Assembly (NCBI GenBank): GCA_021816765.1
Contig: JAKAXB010000003.1
Coordinates: 36,074 to 100,073 of the forward strand
DNA from: Natronospirales bacterium
Lineage (GTDB): Bacteria > Pseudomonadota > Gammaproteobacteria > Natronospirales > REEB76
Length of the DNA stretch: 64,000 nt
Direction: 5' to 3'
In this document: one piece after another, positions 9,504 to 19,251 of the stretch
Layout of the letters: each line of letters opens with the position of its first letter
Position numbering within the stretch: the first letter of the stretch is position 1
Notes under the pieces: generated by a model
Databases searched by the model: none
The model's input: the letters and a program-made list of their open reading frames with translations, nothing else
Told to the model about the DNA's origin: nothing
Translations under genes and position numbers: made by a program

Positions 9504-12245
9504 ATGAACGACAGCTTCGAATCACGCACCATGCTGAATGTCGGCACTAAAACCTACGAAATTTTCAGACTGGACGCGCTGGAAAACAAGTACAACGTCT
9601 CGCGCCTGCCCTATTCTCTCAAGATTCTGCTGGAAAATCTGCTGCGTCTGGAGGACGGTACCACAGTCACGCCTGAGGATATCGAGGCACTGGCCAACTG
9701 GGACCCTAAAATCGAATCTGACAAGGAAATCGCCTTCACGCCTGCGCGCGTGCTCATGCAGGATTTCACCGGCGTGCCCGCGGTGGTGGACCTCGCCGCC
9801 ATGCGCGAAGCAATGCAGCAACTGGCCGGTGACGCAAAGAAGATCAATCCGCTGGTGCCGGCGGAACTGGTCATTGACCACTCTGTACAAGTGGATTTCT
9901 ACGCCCAACCGGATGCACTAAACAAAAACGGTGAAATGGAATTCGCACGCAATAAGGAACGTTACTCCTTTCTACGCTGGGGCCAGAAGGCCTTCCATAA
10001 TTTCAAGGTGGTGCCGCCGGATACCGGTATCTGCCATCAAGTAAACCTGGAATATCTCTCGCGCGTGGTATTCGAACGGCAAGTGAATGGCACGCTGCAG
10101 GCCTATCCGGATACGCTGGTGGGCACCGACTCCCACACTACCATGGTGAACGGTCTGGGCGTGCTGGGTTGGGGCGTGGGCGGCATTGAGGCGGAAGCCG
10201 CCATGCTCGGCCAGGCTTCCACCATGCTCATCCCACAGGTAATCGGTGTACGGTTGTCCGGCAAGCTGCCGGAAGGCACCACCGCCACAGACCTGGTGCT
10301 CACCATTGCCGAGCTGCTGCGCAAAAAGGGAGTCGTAGGCAAGTTCGTGGAATACTTCGGTCCGGGCGTGCCGAACCTACCGCTGGCCAATCGTGCGACG
10401 CTTGGCAACATGTCGCCCGAGTTCGGTTCCACCTGTGCCATCTTTCCCATAGACCAGGAAACCCTGAATTATCTGCGCTTGAGTGGGCGCAGTGAGGAAC
10501 ATATTCAGTTGGTGGAGACTTATGCCAAAACCCAGGGGCTGTGGCATGAAGCGCAGCATGTAGCTGCCGAATACAGCGACGTGCTGGAGCTTGACCTTTC
10601 CAGAATCGAACCGAGTCTTGCCGGCCCGAAACGCCCGCAGGATCGTATCCCGCTTGGATCCGCCAAGAACCTGATTGCAAAACACATGGCCAGCATGGCG
10701 GCAGAGCGTGTGCAAAAGGTCAGCGAGGAACCCCGTTTTGAAGACGAAGGCGGCGCAATTACTGTGAATGCACACAACATGGATGGCAACGCCGGTGTCG
10801 CCACTGTGTCCATGGATGGACAAACCTTCAAACTGAAGGATGGCGATACGGTGATTGCTGCCATTACCAGCTGCACCAACACCTCTAATCCAGAGGTGAT
10901 GCTCGGCGCGGGCCTGCTGGCACGCAAAGCACGAACTGAAGGCATCAAGGTCAAGCCGTGGGTAAAAACCAGCCTGGCACCGGGCTCCAAGGTTGTCACG
11001 GATTATCTGCGTAAGGCCAATCTGCTGGATGATTTGTCGGCTCTGGGCTTCAACTTGGTGGGCTACGGCTGCACCACCTGTATCGGAAATTCAGGACCAT
11101 TGCGTCCCGAGATCAGCGAGGGCCTCCGTAAAAGCGATCTGATAGCAAGCGCGGTGTTATCCGGCAACCGCAACTTCGAGGGCCGCATCCACCCGGAAGT
11201 CAAGATGAACTTCCTGGCATCGCCGCCGCTGGTAGTGGCCTATGCACTTGCCGGCACCATGAACATTGATCTGCTGCATGAACCGCTGGGCGCAGGCAAG
11301 AATGGCAGGCCGGTATATCTCAAGGATATCTGGCCAAGCCAGAAGGAAATATCGGATATCATCGCCGGCAATATTGATTCCGGCATGTTCAAAAAAGTCT
11401 ACGATCAGGTGTTCGATGGTGACAAAAACTGGAATAGTCTCAAGGTGCCCGATGGGGAAATCTATCATTGGGAAAAGAATTCAACTTATGTGCGCAATCC
11501 ACCCTATTTTACCGGCATGCGTAAACAGCCCGATGCGGTACAAGACATCCACAACGCGCGCGTGCTGGCATTGCTCGGAGATTCAGTCACCACCGATCAC
11601 ATCTCGCCAGCCGGCAACATCAAGAAGGACAGTCCTGCGGGTAGATACCTCATGGAAAACGGCGTGCAACCTAAAGACTTCAACTCCTATGGCTCGCGCC
11701 GTGGCAACCATGAAGTGATGATGCGTGGCACTTTCGCCAATATCCGTCTACGCAACCTGCTGGCTCCGGGCACTGAAGGTGGCGTCACTACCTACATCCC
11801 CAGTGGGGAGGTCATGTCCATCTATGACGCTTCGGTTAAATATCAACGGGATAAGACACCACTCTTGGTCATGGCTGGTGAGGAATACGGAAGCGGTTCC
11901 TCACGGGACTGGGCCGCCAAGGGCACTCTGCTGCTTGGCGTGCACGCCGTCATCGCCAAAAGTTTCGAGCGCATCCACCGCTCCAACCTCATCGGCATGG
12001 GCGTGCTGCCATTGCAGTTCCACAAGGGTGAGGATGCCGGGTCACTGGGTCTTAGCGGCAAGGAGAAATACACTATTGCAGGCCTTGACGGCGCCAAAGC
12101 CCGGGAAGTGTCTGTAAAAGCCCAAGGCGAAGACGGCAAGTCCATCACCTTCAAAGTCCGCGTGCGTCTCGATACGCCCAGGGAGCGGGATTACTATCGC
12201 AATGGCGGCATCCTGCAGTATGTATTGCGGCAGCTTGCCGCATAA
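9504..12245 (+). CDS. acnA: Aconitate hydratase A
   Basis: Interconverts citrate and isocitrate in the TCA cycle through a [4Fe-4S] cluster; when the cluster is lost the apoprotein can bind mRNA. The 913-residue product has the swivel-domain order of AcnA/IRP1 rather than AcnB. Cluster cysteines are visible in [14 protein letters not shown] and in [14 protein letters not shown] (CxxC). The C-terminal swivel carries [16 protein letters not shown] with active-site serine and arginine. The start [10 protein letters not shown] has a GGAG ribosome-binding site at about 9495. It has its own upstream gap with a -10 element and a hairpin right after the stop. Confidence 0.97.
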   Translation: MNDSFESRTMLNVGTKTYEIFRLDALENKYNVSRLPYSLKILLENLLRLEDGTTVTPEDIEALANWDPKIESDKEIAFTPARVLMQDFTGVPAVVDLAAMREAMQQLAGDAKKINPLVPAELVIDHSVQVDFYAQPDALNKNGEMEFARNKERYSFLRWGQKAFHNFKVVPPDTGICHQVNLEYLSRVVFERQVNGTLQAYPDTLVGTDSHTTMVNGLGVLGWGVGGIEAEAAMLGQASTMLIPQVIGVRLSGKLPEGTTATDLVLTIAELLRKKGVVGKFVEYFGPGVPNLPLANRATLGNMSPEFGSTCAIFPIDQETLNYLRLSGRSEEHIQLVETYAKTQGLWHEAQHVAAEYSDVLELDLSRIEPSLAGPKRPQDRIPLGSAKNLIAKHMASMAAERVQKVSEEPRFEDEGGAITVNAHNMDGNAGVATVSMDGQTFKLKDGDTVIAAITSCTNTSNPEVMLGAGLLARKARTEGIKVKPWVKTSLAPGSKVVTDYLRKANLLDDLSALGFNLVGYGCTTCIGNSGPLRPEISEGLRKSDLIASAVLSGNRNFEGRIHPEVKMNFLASPPLVVAYALAGTMNIDLLHEPLGAGKNGRPVYLKDIWPSQKEISDIIAGNIDSGMFKKVYDQVFDGDKNWNSLKVPDGEIYHWEKNSTYVRNPPYFTGMRKQPDAVQDIHNARVLALLGDSVTTDHISPAGNIKKDSPAGRYLMENGVQPKDFNSYGSRRGNHEVMMRGTFANIRLRNLLAPGTEGGVTTYIPSGEVMSIYDASVKYQRDKTPLLVMAGEEYGSGSSRDWAAKGTLLLGVHAVIAKSFERIHRSNLIGMGVLPLQFHKGEDAGSLGLSGKEKYTIAGLDGAKAREVSVKAQGEDGKSITFKVRVRLDTPRERDYYRNGGILQYVLRQLAA

Positions 12246-12277
12246 AAAACCGCCATCATCTTAGCGGATGATGGCGG
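12243..12277 (-). terminator. Rho-independent terminator between convergent genes
   Basis: A perfect 11-bp stem (CCGCCATCATC at 12250-12260, GATGATGGCGG at 12267-12277) with a six-base loop separates acnA from the convergent minus-strand gene. Read on the minus strand the stem is followed by GGTTTTTTATG, a proper T-tract, so it best terminates the secreted-protein gene; the plus-strand side has only a weak T-run and may also be partly active. The T-tract overlaps the acnA stop codon. Confidence 0.85.
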
Positions 12278-12301
12278 TATAACTTGTTGGTGTCGCTGGT
12301 A

Positions 12302-12736
12302 TCAATATCTGGCTTTTGCGATCTTCCACACCACCGGCTGCCATTTTCCGGCCGCTTGGAATTTTGCGCCGATGTAATAGGCCTTGCCGGCTGCCACACT
12401 GACCTTCAATTCATGTTCTGCCTGACCGTACCGGGTACTGCGTTGCAGGCCCGGTAAATCGGCCAGGTTCACGCTTCGGCTTACCCTGACCCTGAAAGTA
12501 TATTTGCCGGGTTTGATCCACAGCACCCCTTGATCCGAGCGGTTCGTGAGCCTGCCGTCCACAGCCCAGATTTCCACGGGCCATATCTGCCGCGCTGTCT
12601 CGTTGACGTTCAGATACAGCACGGCATGGGGTTTGCTGGGGGAACCCACGAAGGGCGAAGCCACCGCCGCGGCACATACCGCCGCAAGCAGAAGCCCTGC
12701 TGCCCACCCAAGAGAATTTTGTATCGCAGTTTTCAT
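12302..12736 (-). CDS. Secreted hypothetical protein
   Basis: A 144-residue protein with a Sec signal peptide (LGWAAGLLLAAVCAAAVA, cleavage after about residue 26). The mature part is rich in beta-strand, with QGVLWIKPGKYTFRVRV and a late AGKAYYIGAKF, a pattern seen in small periplasmic beta-sandwich proteins. The start at 12736 is chosen because AGGAGG lies six bases upstream; the frame itself opens ten codons earlier. I do not recognise a family. It is monocistronic, with its own terminator downstream. Confidence 0.7.
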   Translation of the reverse strand: MKTAIQNSLGWAAGLLLAAVCAAAVASPFVGSPSKPHAVLYLNVNETARQIWPVEIWAVDGRLTNRSDQGVLWIKPGKYTFRVRVSRSVNLADLPGLQRSTRYGQAEHELKVSVAAGKAYYIGAKFQAAGKWQPVVWKIAKARY

Positions 12737-12805
12737 CGGTTGCCTCCTGTATGCCCGCACAGACATTGTTGCAAGTATAGTTCAAGAATACCCGGCTTTC
12801 CGTTG

Positions 12806-13657
12806 CTACTCTCCCCGCGCCACCGGCCGCTGCGGGTCGCAGATCCATTCGCTCCAGGAACCGGCGTACAACCGGGCGCCCGTGAGACCCGCCACCTCCA
12901 TGGCCAGCAGGTTGTGGCAGGCGGTGACTCCGGAACCGCACATGCACACCGCTTGCTCCACCGACATGCCTGCCAACAGCGGTTCGAAACGGCGGCGTAA
13001 TTCCTGCGGGCTGCGGAAACGGCCATTAATTTCAACGTTTTCATCATAGGGAAGGTTGACAGCCCCGGGTATATGGCCGGCCACCGCATCTAGGGGCTCC
13101 ACCTCTCCCCGGAAGCGGGCCGGTGTGCGTGCATCCAGCAGCCGGCCGGAGCGATGGCCGTTGACCAAAGCCATGATTTCTGTGCTGTTGACCCAGAGCC
13201 GGTCATCGGGGGGCAGGTATCGGAATGACCGGGGTCGGTGTGGCGAGACGGAAGCCGTTACCGGCCGGCCTTCCGCTGTCCAGCGTTTCCAACCGCCATC
13301 CAGCACTGCGGTGTGCGGATGTCCCAGCCAGCGGGTCAACCACCACAGCCGGGCCGCGAATGCACCCATGGCATCGTCGTAGGCCACAAGTTGGGTGTCG
13401 GCATCCGCCCCGGCGCGGCCAAGTTTGGCGGCCAGCGTGGCCGGATCCGGCAGCGGGTGCCGGCCGCTCGCCGGAGTCACCGGACCCGCCAGATCATGAT
13501 CGAGATGAAAATAGCTGGCGCCGGAGATGTGTGCGTCAGCAAAGGCCCGCTCCCCCGCCGCCGAATCCACCAGCGAAAAACGGCAATCCACCACCACCCA
13601 CAGTGGATCGTGCAGGTGAGCAGCAAGCATAGAAGTATCAACCAGCGTGTCAAACAT
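12806..13657 (-). CDS. Two-domain sulfurtransferase (SseA-like)
   Basis: A 283-residue tandem rhodanese. The N-terminal inactive domain spans about 5-130 (WVVVDCRFSLVD...FHLDHDLAGP...LVAYDD). The C-terminal domain ends with the active loop CGSGVTACHN near residue 243; CG[ST]GVTA is the loop of 3-mercaptopyruvate and thiosulfate sulfurtransferases. It moves sulfane sulfur to cyanide or thiol acceptors. I start at MFDTLVDTSML (13657); the frame opens further upstream but that part overlaps unrelated sequence. Whether the donor is mercaptopyruvate or thiosulfate cannot be decided from this loop. Confidence 0.88.
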   Translation of the reverse strand: MFDTLVDTSMLAAHLHDPLWVVVDCRFSLVDSAAGERAFADAHISGASYFHLDHDLAGPVTPASGRHPLPDPATLAAKLGRAGADADTQLVAYDDAMGAFAARLWWLTRWLGHPHTAVLDGGWKRWTAEGRPVTASVSPHRPRSFRYLPPDDRLWVNSTEIMALVNGHRSGRLLDARTPARFRGEVEPLDAVAGHIPGAVNLPYDENVEINGRFRSPQELRRRFEPLLAGMSVEQAVCMCGSGVTACHNLLAMEVAGLTGARLYAGSWSEWICDPQRPVARGE

Positions 13658-13806
13658 GCACGTAGTATAAAATACCCGGGTGTCACGGCGGCGCCGTAAG
13701 CACCACGCCCGCATCTCGCCACGCTGGTGGACAAGCCCGGCTGCAGCAGTATCCTCATCGGCATGCGCGACCGTATCGAAGCCGCAGTCAGGCGTGATTC
13801 CCCAGA

Positions 13807-14511
13807 CTAGGGCATTTCGACCCACGCCGGGATATCGCGCCACGCTTCTCCCAGCTCCTCATCCAGTAACTGCCAGCGCGGCTCGTAACGCGCCACCAGT
13901 TCCCAGAAGCGCGGCGAGTGATCGAGAACCCGGGTATGTGAAAGTTCGTGGATCAGCAGGTAGCGCACCAGTTCAGGTTCCAGAAACAGTAATTTGTAGT
14001 TGAGACTCAGCGTGCCGCTGGAAGAACAGCTGCCCCAGCGGCTTTTCTGGCCACGGATTTGCAGACGGCGATAGCTGAATCCGGTGACCGCACTCATGCG
14101 TCGTGCCTTTGCACCCAGATATTCACGTGCATGGCACGCCAACCAGCGGCGCAGTGCTTCGCGACAGGCGGATTCGTCATCCCCGGCATGGTAAACCGTT
14201 ATTGCATGCGCGCCGGTAGCGGTATGTACATGTGCATCCGGACAGCGCCGATAATGAACCTGCCAATATTCACCGATGGCACACAAATCCAGCGCCGCCG
14301 GCAAGGCGCGGCCCGCATCCACAATCTGAGATTGCATGCGCTGCCAAGTGTCTTGTATCCAATGTTGTTGCTTGGCAAGAAATGAGCGCACACGCTGCTT
14401 GCTCGTGTGCGGTGGTATCACAACTTCTATACCCTGCCAGGGCGTAATACGCACCTGTAGCTGCCTGGCGCGAGGGCTATGACGCCAATGGTAGGCCATC
14501 AGATCCGACAT
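13807..14511 (-). CDS. YgjP-type metal-dependent hydrolase (DUF45, M48-like)
   Basis: A 234-residue cytosolic protein of the YgjP/DUF45 family. The zinc-binding HExxH is visible as LIHELSHTRVLDHSPRFW near residue 182, with the downstream RYEPRW segment. Upstream, RRLQIRGQKSRWGSCSSSGTLSLN is the family's conserved block. Members resemble SprT/Wss1 metallopeptidases, but a substrate is not established. The gene is 149 bases upstream of the sulfurtransferase on the same strand. Confidence 0.88.
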   Translation of the reverse strand: MSDLMAYHWRHSPRARQLQVRITPWQGIEVVIPPHTSKQRVRSFLAKQQHWIQDTWQRMQSQIVDAGRALPAALDLCAIGEYWQVHYRRCPDAHVHTATGAHAITVYHAGDDESACREALRRWLACHAREYLGAKARRMSAVTGFSYRRLQIRGQKSRWGSCSSSGTLSLNYKLLFLEPELVRYLLIHELSHTRVLDHSPRFWELVARYEPRWQLLDEELGEAWRDIPAWVEMP

Positions 14512-14580
14512 ATTTTACTCCCAGGTTAATCAATTCCGGGTTCGCGATGTTCCCAAGTGACACCTGCCTGAGCCCGCCGG

Positions 14581-15861
14581 TTAACCTGCCAGCGGTTCGC
14601 GCACACCAACGATGGTGGATTCCGACTCAAAGTATTCCGGGATCATGAATTCAAATTCATGCCGGTGAATGGCGACGATATCGCCATGTTTCAATGCCCG
14701 GTCAGCGGTAATGTGCTCACTATTCACAAACGTGCCGTTGATGCTGCCTTGATCCATGATCCAGAAAGAATGGCCGCGGCGCTCAATGACGGCGTGGCAA
14801 CGCCCTACGGTTTTCTCCTTGACCAGAACGTATTGAACTTCGGGGTCATAACCGGCCACCCGCCCTATGACGGTGGCCTTTTCCCCAAGCTCGAAGCGTT
14901 TGATGTCATTGGGATTGCTGATGTCATACAGTACTGCCCGCGGCCCCTCTGTATGTGGCATCTCAGGCCTGAGTGATTTTTGCGGCCCTTTGATGAGTCG
15001 CATATTCCAGGCCGCATGAATGCCAAATGCCGCTGCGATCAGAGCCAGCAGGCCCGCCAGCCATAACCACCCGGTATTCGCCGGCTGGCTGGATGGATGG
15101 GTGAGTGGTGTATTGAATTTCGATGATATCACCGGCCTGATAGGCGGTAACTGGGCGGCATTTGGCGCAAGCATCCCCGGCAAAGCAGGCGTGGCGGCCA
15201 CGCCCCCTGCCGCCAATGTCGCACTGATGCGCTTGAATATGCCGTCAAGATCGTGCGCGTGCAGCGCCTGGAAATAGTTACCGCCGGTTGTTTCCGTCAG
15301 GGTTTGCAGCAACTTGTCATCAGCCCCTTGTGCGACTGCGACGCAGAATATCCGTATATGGTTGTACACCGCGGCTGGCAATAGTGATTGCATGATCCAG
15401 CGTGTTTTCTCCCGGTCAACGGTCTTGTTGTCTGCATGCACCAAGCCGTCACTTATCAGGATGACGCTTTTCTGCGCCCCGCTGCTTCCCTGGCCGACAA
15501 GTTCGTATAGCGCCTGCTCCAACCCGCTGGCGACATCCGTTGAGTGTCCACGATAGTCAAGATGCGTGAGTGCGTCGCGGACGTGTTCGCGATTTACATC
15601 ATTGACCGGTATCAGCGGCACCAGCGGGGTTGCCGTGGCGGCGAAAACAATGATGGCGATGCGGGTGTCGGGGCCACGGCGGTTGACGAAATCAACGGCT
15701 GCCGGTACAACGAGATGTTGCGGGTCGCTGCTGCGCATGCTGCCGGAATTATTCAGCAGCAACACAACGTCCTGACTGGCCCACGCCGTCAGGTGGAGCA
15801 TGCACAGCATTCCCGCCAGCAGGCCTGTCAGCACGTACCGCATCGGAAACCTTCTTGTCAT
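14581..15861 (-). CDS. Membrane-anchored VWA domain protein with C-terminal FHA domain
   Basis: A 426-residue protein: signal peptide (residues 1-28), a von Willebrand A domain (about 31-220), a transmembrane helix near 265-285 (WLWLAGLLALIAAAFGIHAAW), then a cytosolic FHA domain near 325-410 with the phosphothreonine-binding GR, CH and NG residues in KATVIGRV, VGRCHAVIERRG and GSINGTFVN. The VWA metal site DxSxS is changed: it reads NNSGS (residues 37-41), so the first aspartate is asparagine. The layout suggests a periplasmic ligand sensor read out by phosphoprotein binding inside. A start at 15843 is an alternative. Partner unknown. Confidence 0.82.
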   Translation of the reverse strand: MTRRFPMRYVLTGLLAGMLCMLHLTAWASQDVVLLLNNSGSMRSSDPQHLVVPAAVDFVNRRGPDTRIAIIVFAATATPLVPLIPVNDVNREHVRDALTHLDYRGHSTDVASGLEQALYELVGQGSSGAQKSVILISDGLVHADNKTVDREKTRWIMQSLLPAAVYNHIRIFCVAVAQGADDKLLQTLTETTGGNYFQALHAHDLDGIFKRISATLAAGGVAATPALPGMLAPNAAQLPPIRPVISSKFNTPLTHPSSQPANTGWLWLAGLLALIAAAFGIHAAWNMRLIKGPQKSLRPEMPHTEGPRAVLYDISNPNDIKRFELGEKATVIGRVAGYDPEVQYVLVKEKTVGRCHAVIERRGHSFWIMDQGSINGTFVNSEHITADRALKHGDIVAIHRHEFEFMIPEYFESESTIVGVREPLAG

Positions 15862-15929
15862 CGGCGCTTGCCCCCCCTCATCACGTACCTTGCCCGGAAG
15901 CCAATTCTATTGGCCGGGCCGGAATGGGG

Positions 15930-16334
15930 CTAGACCAGCACCGCAAGGGCCATGGCTAGCAGATAGATCGTCGCTACAAAACCCGCCAGCCAGCTCAAAG
16001 TGCGCAACCAGGGTATGCCGATAATATACGCTGGCATATGCACCAATCGGGCGACCAGAAACACCAGAGCGGCTGCGGCGGTATACCGGGTAAAGCCGCC
16101 ACTGAACGCCAGCAGCAGTACTGCCACTGCAAAGCCGGGATAATTTTCCTTGAGGTTGTCATGCGCACGCATTGCCCGCTGTCCCCACTCCGGCAATGGC
16201 GGCAAGCCTTCGGTATCACGATTGAAAATCAGCCAACCTGCGCCATAGGCCTGATATTTAGCCAGCGAGACCGGCAACCAGGAAAACATGAAAAATAATG
16301 TCATCAGCCCGAGTATCAGCATCTCATAGGACAT
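15930..16334 (-). CDS. MAPEG family membrane protein
   Basis: A 134-residue protein with four hydrophobic helices. The MAPEG motif is visible as RAMRAHDNLKENYPGFAVAV near residues 53-72, and ARLVHMPAYIIGIPWLRTLSW in the second half. The family covers glutathione-dependent and eicosanoid enzymes, but bacterial members of this type are uncharacterised. It is divergent from the ABC transporter pair, with about 106 bases between them. Confidence 0.85.
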   Translation of the reverse strand: MSYEMLILGLMTLFFMFSWLPVSLAKYQAYGAGWLIFNRDTEGLPPLPEWGQRAMRAHDNLKENYPGFAVAVLLLAFSGGFTRYTAAAALVFLVARLVHMPAYIIGIPWLRTLSWLAGFVATIYLLAMALAVLV

Positions 16335-16440
16335 GATTCATCTCCCACAGTCAGCGAATGTGCGCTCCTGAAGAGCAGCTCGACAGCGCCGGTACCAGCA
16401 TTGATAATGACCACCTCCAGCAGGCTATTACTGCAGCACA

Positions 16441-17325
16441 ATGCCAGATATTCTTGAGGTAAGCCATCTCGTCAAAAATTATCCAACCGTAAAAGCGGTG
16501 GATGACATCAGCTTTTTAGTACGTAGCGGAGAGTGTTTTGGCATGCTCGGCCCCAACGGTGCGGGCAAGACCACCACCGTTGAGATCATGGAAGGCCTCA
16601 CACCGGCCACCAACGGCTCAGTCCGCTACCAGGGCGAACCCATGGGACCGCGTTTCCGCTCGGAAGTGGGCATCCAGTTCCAATCCACCGCGCTACAGGA
16701 TTTTCTCACGGTGCGCGAAACCTTGCATCTGTTCCGCAACTTCTACCCGCGAGGCATGCACCTGGAAGAATTGGCCAAACTCTGCGCGCTGGAAGACTAT
16801 CTGGATCGGGATGCACGCAAACTTTCCGGCGGCCAGCGTCAGCGGTTGTTGCTGGCGCTGGCGCTGGTGAACGACCCGGTACTATTGTTTCTCGATGAGC
16901 CTACCACTGGATTGGATCCGCAAGCACGGCACAACTTCTGGGGCCTGATACGTGATGTTAAAGCGCGCGGCAAGACCGTGATCCTCACCACCCATTACAT
17001 GGAAGAAGCCTATCTGCTTTGCGATCGCATTATCATCATGGATCACGGCCGCATCATTGCGGAGGGCAAGCCCGCTACCCTGATGGCGCACCACTTCCAG
17101 GATGCGGTGCTGCAGTTGCCGCATGAGGATTTTCGTCCGGCACGCGATGCACTCACGGAGAAGGTCATGAATGTGGGCGAATACGTGGAAATTTCCACGG
17201 CCGATATCAACGCCACCATAGAATCGCTATTGAGCCATCAGGTCTCATTGGCACATCTGCAAATCCGGGCGAGAACTCTGGAAGATTTGTTTCTGGAACT
17301 CACGGGCCGGGAGCTGCGAGCGTGA
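16441..17325 (+). CDS. ABC transporter ATP-binding protein
   Basis: A 294-residue ATPase of an ABC-2 exporter. Walker A GPNGAGKTTT is near residue 38, the Q-loop QFQSTALQDF near 82, signature LSGGQRQR near 127, and Walker B LLFLDEPTTGLDP near 147, followed by the switch histidine in ILTTHYMEEAYLLCDR. The C-terminal 70 residues are the extra domain of DrrA/NodI-like proteins. The permease gene overlaps by four bases (GTGA), so the two form one exporter. Substrate unknown; drug, polysaccharide or lipid export are all possible. Confidence 0.93.
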   Translation: MPDILEVSHLVKNYPTVKAVDDISFLVRSGECFGMLGPNGAGKTTTVEIMEGLTPATNGSVRYQGEPMGPRFRSEVGIQFQSTALQDFLTVRETLHLFRNFYPRGMHLEELAKLCALEDYLDRDARKLSGGQRQRLLLALALVNDPVLLFLDEPTTGLDPQARHNFWGLIRDVKARGKTVILTTHYMEEAYLLCDRIIIMDHGRIIAEGKPATLMAHHFQDAVLQLPHEDFRPARDALTEKVMNVGEYVEISTADINATIESLLSHQVSLAHLQIRARTLEDLFLELTGRELRA

Positions 17326-18344
17326 TCAAACGTTTTCTGGCGGTGCTCCACGCCCGCAACCTTGAATTTGTACGCGACCGCTCGGCGCTTGGCTGGAATA
17401 TCGTGTTACCGGTGCTGATCGTGCTGGGCATGTGGTTTCTGTTTTCCGGCGGCGAGCAGCCCCTGTTCAAAGTAGCGGTATTCAGCGGTGACAAATCGCT
17501 TGCCAGCCTGCACAATGAGTTTCTTGAAACCCGTTTCATCCAGTACTACAGCGTACCGGATATTCAATCCGCCATCCGCAAAGTCGAGCACGACCAGAGC
17601 GACATGTTGCTGGATCTGCACGATCCTGCCCATCCCCATTATTGGGTGAACGAAAGCTCCCCCAAGGGCTACATCCTGGAAAAAATTCTTAGTGGTGAGA
17701 AGGATGTGCACTACACCCGCGAATCCGTCAGCGGCCGCGCGATTCGCTATGTGGATTGGCTGGTGCCGGGTGTTTTGGGTATGAACATGATGTTCTCCTG
17801 CCTCTTCGGTGTCGGCTATGTAATCGTACGCTACCGCAAGAACGGCTTCCTCAAGCGTCTCAACGCCACGCCCCTGAAAGCTGTCGAATTCATCGCCGCA
17901 CAGGTAGTTTCCCGGCTCATCCTCATCATGTTCATCACCATCGCGGTATTCATCGGCACAGATTTGCTCGTGGGTTTTTACATGTCCGGCAGTTACCTGG
18001 CACTGCTGCTGGTGGCGATCCTGGGGGCAACCTCCATGATCTCGCTCGGATTGCTGATCGCGGCACGGGTCACCAGCGAGGAACTCGCCGGCGGACTGCT
18101 CAACCTGCTGTCCTGGCCCATGATGTTTCTCTCTGGCGTTTGGTTTTCCCTGGAAGGCACCCCTCCCTGGCTGCAGCATGCCGCCGCCATTCTGCCTCTC
18201 ACCCAACTGCTGGAAGGCGCCCGCGCCGTGATGCTGGACGGTGCCGGTGTGGTGCAAATTCTGCCAAATCTCCTGGCTCTGGCCGGCATGACCATCCTGT
18301 TCCTGGCCTTGGGCGCATTCAGCTTCAAATGGAAAAATGATTGA
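17322..18344 (+). CDS. ABC-2 type transporter permease
   Basis: A 340-residue integral membrane protein with one N-terminal helix (LGWNIVLPVLIVLGMWFLF), a periplasmic domain of about 130 residues, then five or six helices after residue 145 including the ABC-2 core LNATPLKAVEFIAAQVVSRL and a late FLSGVWFSLEGTPPWLQ. It starts with GTG overlapping the ATPase stop. The large first extracytoplasmic loop is typical of YhhJ/LinK-like exporters. Substrate unknown. Confidence 0.92.
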   Translation: MIKRFLAVLHARNLEFVRDRSALGWNIVLPVLIVLGMWFLFSGGEQPLFKVAVFSGDKSLASLHNEFLETRFIQYYSVPDIQSAIRKVEHDQSDMLLDLHDPAHPHYWVNESSPKGYILEKILSGEKDVHYTRESVSGRAIRYVDWLVPGVLGMNMMFSCLFGVGYVIVRYRKNGFLKRLNATPLKAVEFIAAQVVSRLILIMFITIAVFIGTDLLVGFYMSGSYLALLLVAILGATSMISLGLLIAARVTSEELAGGLLNLLSWPMMFLSGVWFSLEGTPPWLQHAAAILPLTQLLEGARAVMLDGAGVVQILPNLLALAGMTILFLALGAFSFKWKND

Positions 18345-18411
18345 CGGCGATACACTTGCTTTTCAGCATCACAAACCCCAGTGATATTCATACCAATCAA
18401 CGACGCAAAGC

Positions 18412-19173
18412 ATGCTCGGATATTTCAGAAAATGGCGCGAGCGCCGCATCCTCCAGCGCCATCCGATTCTGGAACCGGCGTGGCAGTATGCCCTTGCCCG
18501 CTGTGGGCCGGCACGCCGCCTTCCGGCCACCGCTCAGGCACGCCTGCGGGTGCTGGCAACCCTGTTTCTGCGGGATAAATCTCTCGAGCCGGTCCAGGGT
18601 CTGGAACTGACCGATGACATGCGGACATTGCTGGCTGCCCAGGCGTGTCTGCCCATCTTCAATCTTGGCCTCACCTGGTATGCGGGCTGGCATTCCTTCG
18701 TAATCTATCCCGGCCTGTTCGCGCCCAACCGCCAGACCGTGGATGCGGCCGGTGTCGTGCATCACCATCGCAGCGTCATGGCCGGGGAATCCTGGCAACG
18801 CGGCCCGGTAATACTGTCCTGGGAATCCATCCTGCAGGCGGGTTCTCCGCCCGGCCATAACGTGGCGATCCATGAGTGCGCCCATAAACTGGATATGCTG
18901 AACGGTGAGGCTAATGGTTTTCCACCGTTGCATATGGGTATGGACATGGCGCGCTGGACGCAGGTATTCCATGCGGCCTATGCACAGCTACAAAGTCTGC
19001 ACAGCGCGGGCGAGCCGCTGCCCATCAACGTTTACGCATTGGAAAATCCTGCGGAATTCTTTGCGGTCGCCAGCGAAGCATTTTTCGAAATCCCGGCTGA
19101 ATTGCAGGCAGCCCTGCCGGAGGTTTACCGGCAGCTATGCCTGTTTTATCGCCAGGATCCCCTAAACCACTAG
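18412..19173 (+). CDS. mtfA: MtfA-like zinc peptidase (DgsA/Mlc anti-repressor family)
   Basis: A 253-residue protein of peptidase family M90. The zinc site HExxH reads NVAIHECAHKLDMLNGEANG near residue 146, with the family's LGLTWYAGWHSFVIYPGLF upstream and the NVYALENPAEFFAVASEAFFE block downstream that supplies the third ligand. In E. coli MtfA binds the glucose repressor Mlc and is activated as a peptidase. No Mlc or PTS gene is in view, so the regulatory target here is open. Confidence 0.9.
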   Translation: MLGYFRKWRERRILQRHPILEPAWQYALARCGPARRLPATAQARLRVLATLFLRDKSLEPVQGLELTDDMRTLLAAQACLPIFNLGLTWYAGWHSFVIYPGLFAPNRQTVDAAGVVHHHRSVMAGESWQRGPVILSWESILQAGSPPGHNVAIHECAHKLDMLNGEANGFPPLHMGMDMARWTQVFHAAYAQLQSLHSAGEPLPINVYALENPAEFFAVASEAFFEIPAELQAALPEVYRQLCLFYRQDPLNH

Positions 19174-19251
19174 GTCGTTCGCCGACGCCGGATGCATTTT
19201 CTGATTCAGCCTTAATATTAAACTCTGGACATTGCACTTGTAGAAATTATC

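Noticed and set aside
13687..13800. Plus-strand frame reading LATLVDKPGCSSILIGMRDRI before a TAG at the border of the sulfurtransferase gene
   Set aside because: Only about 35 codons, no start codon and no family recognised; it may be a gene scrap but could equally be chance.
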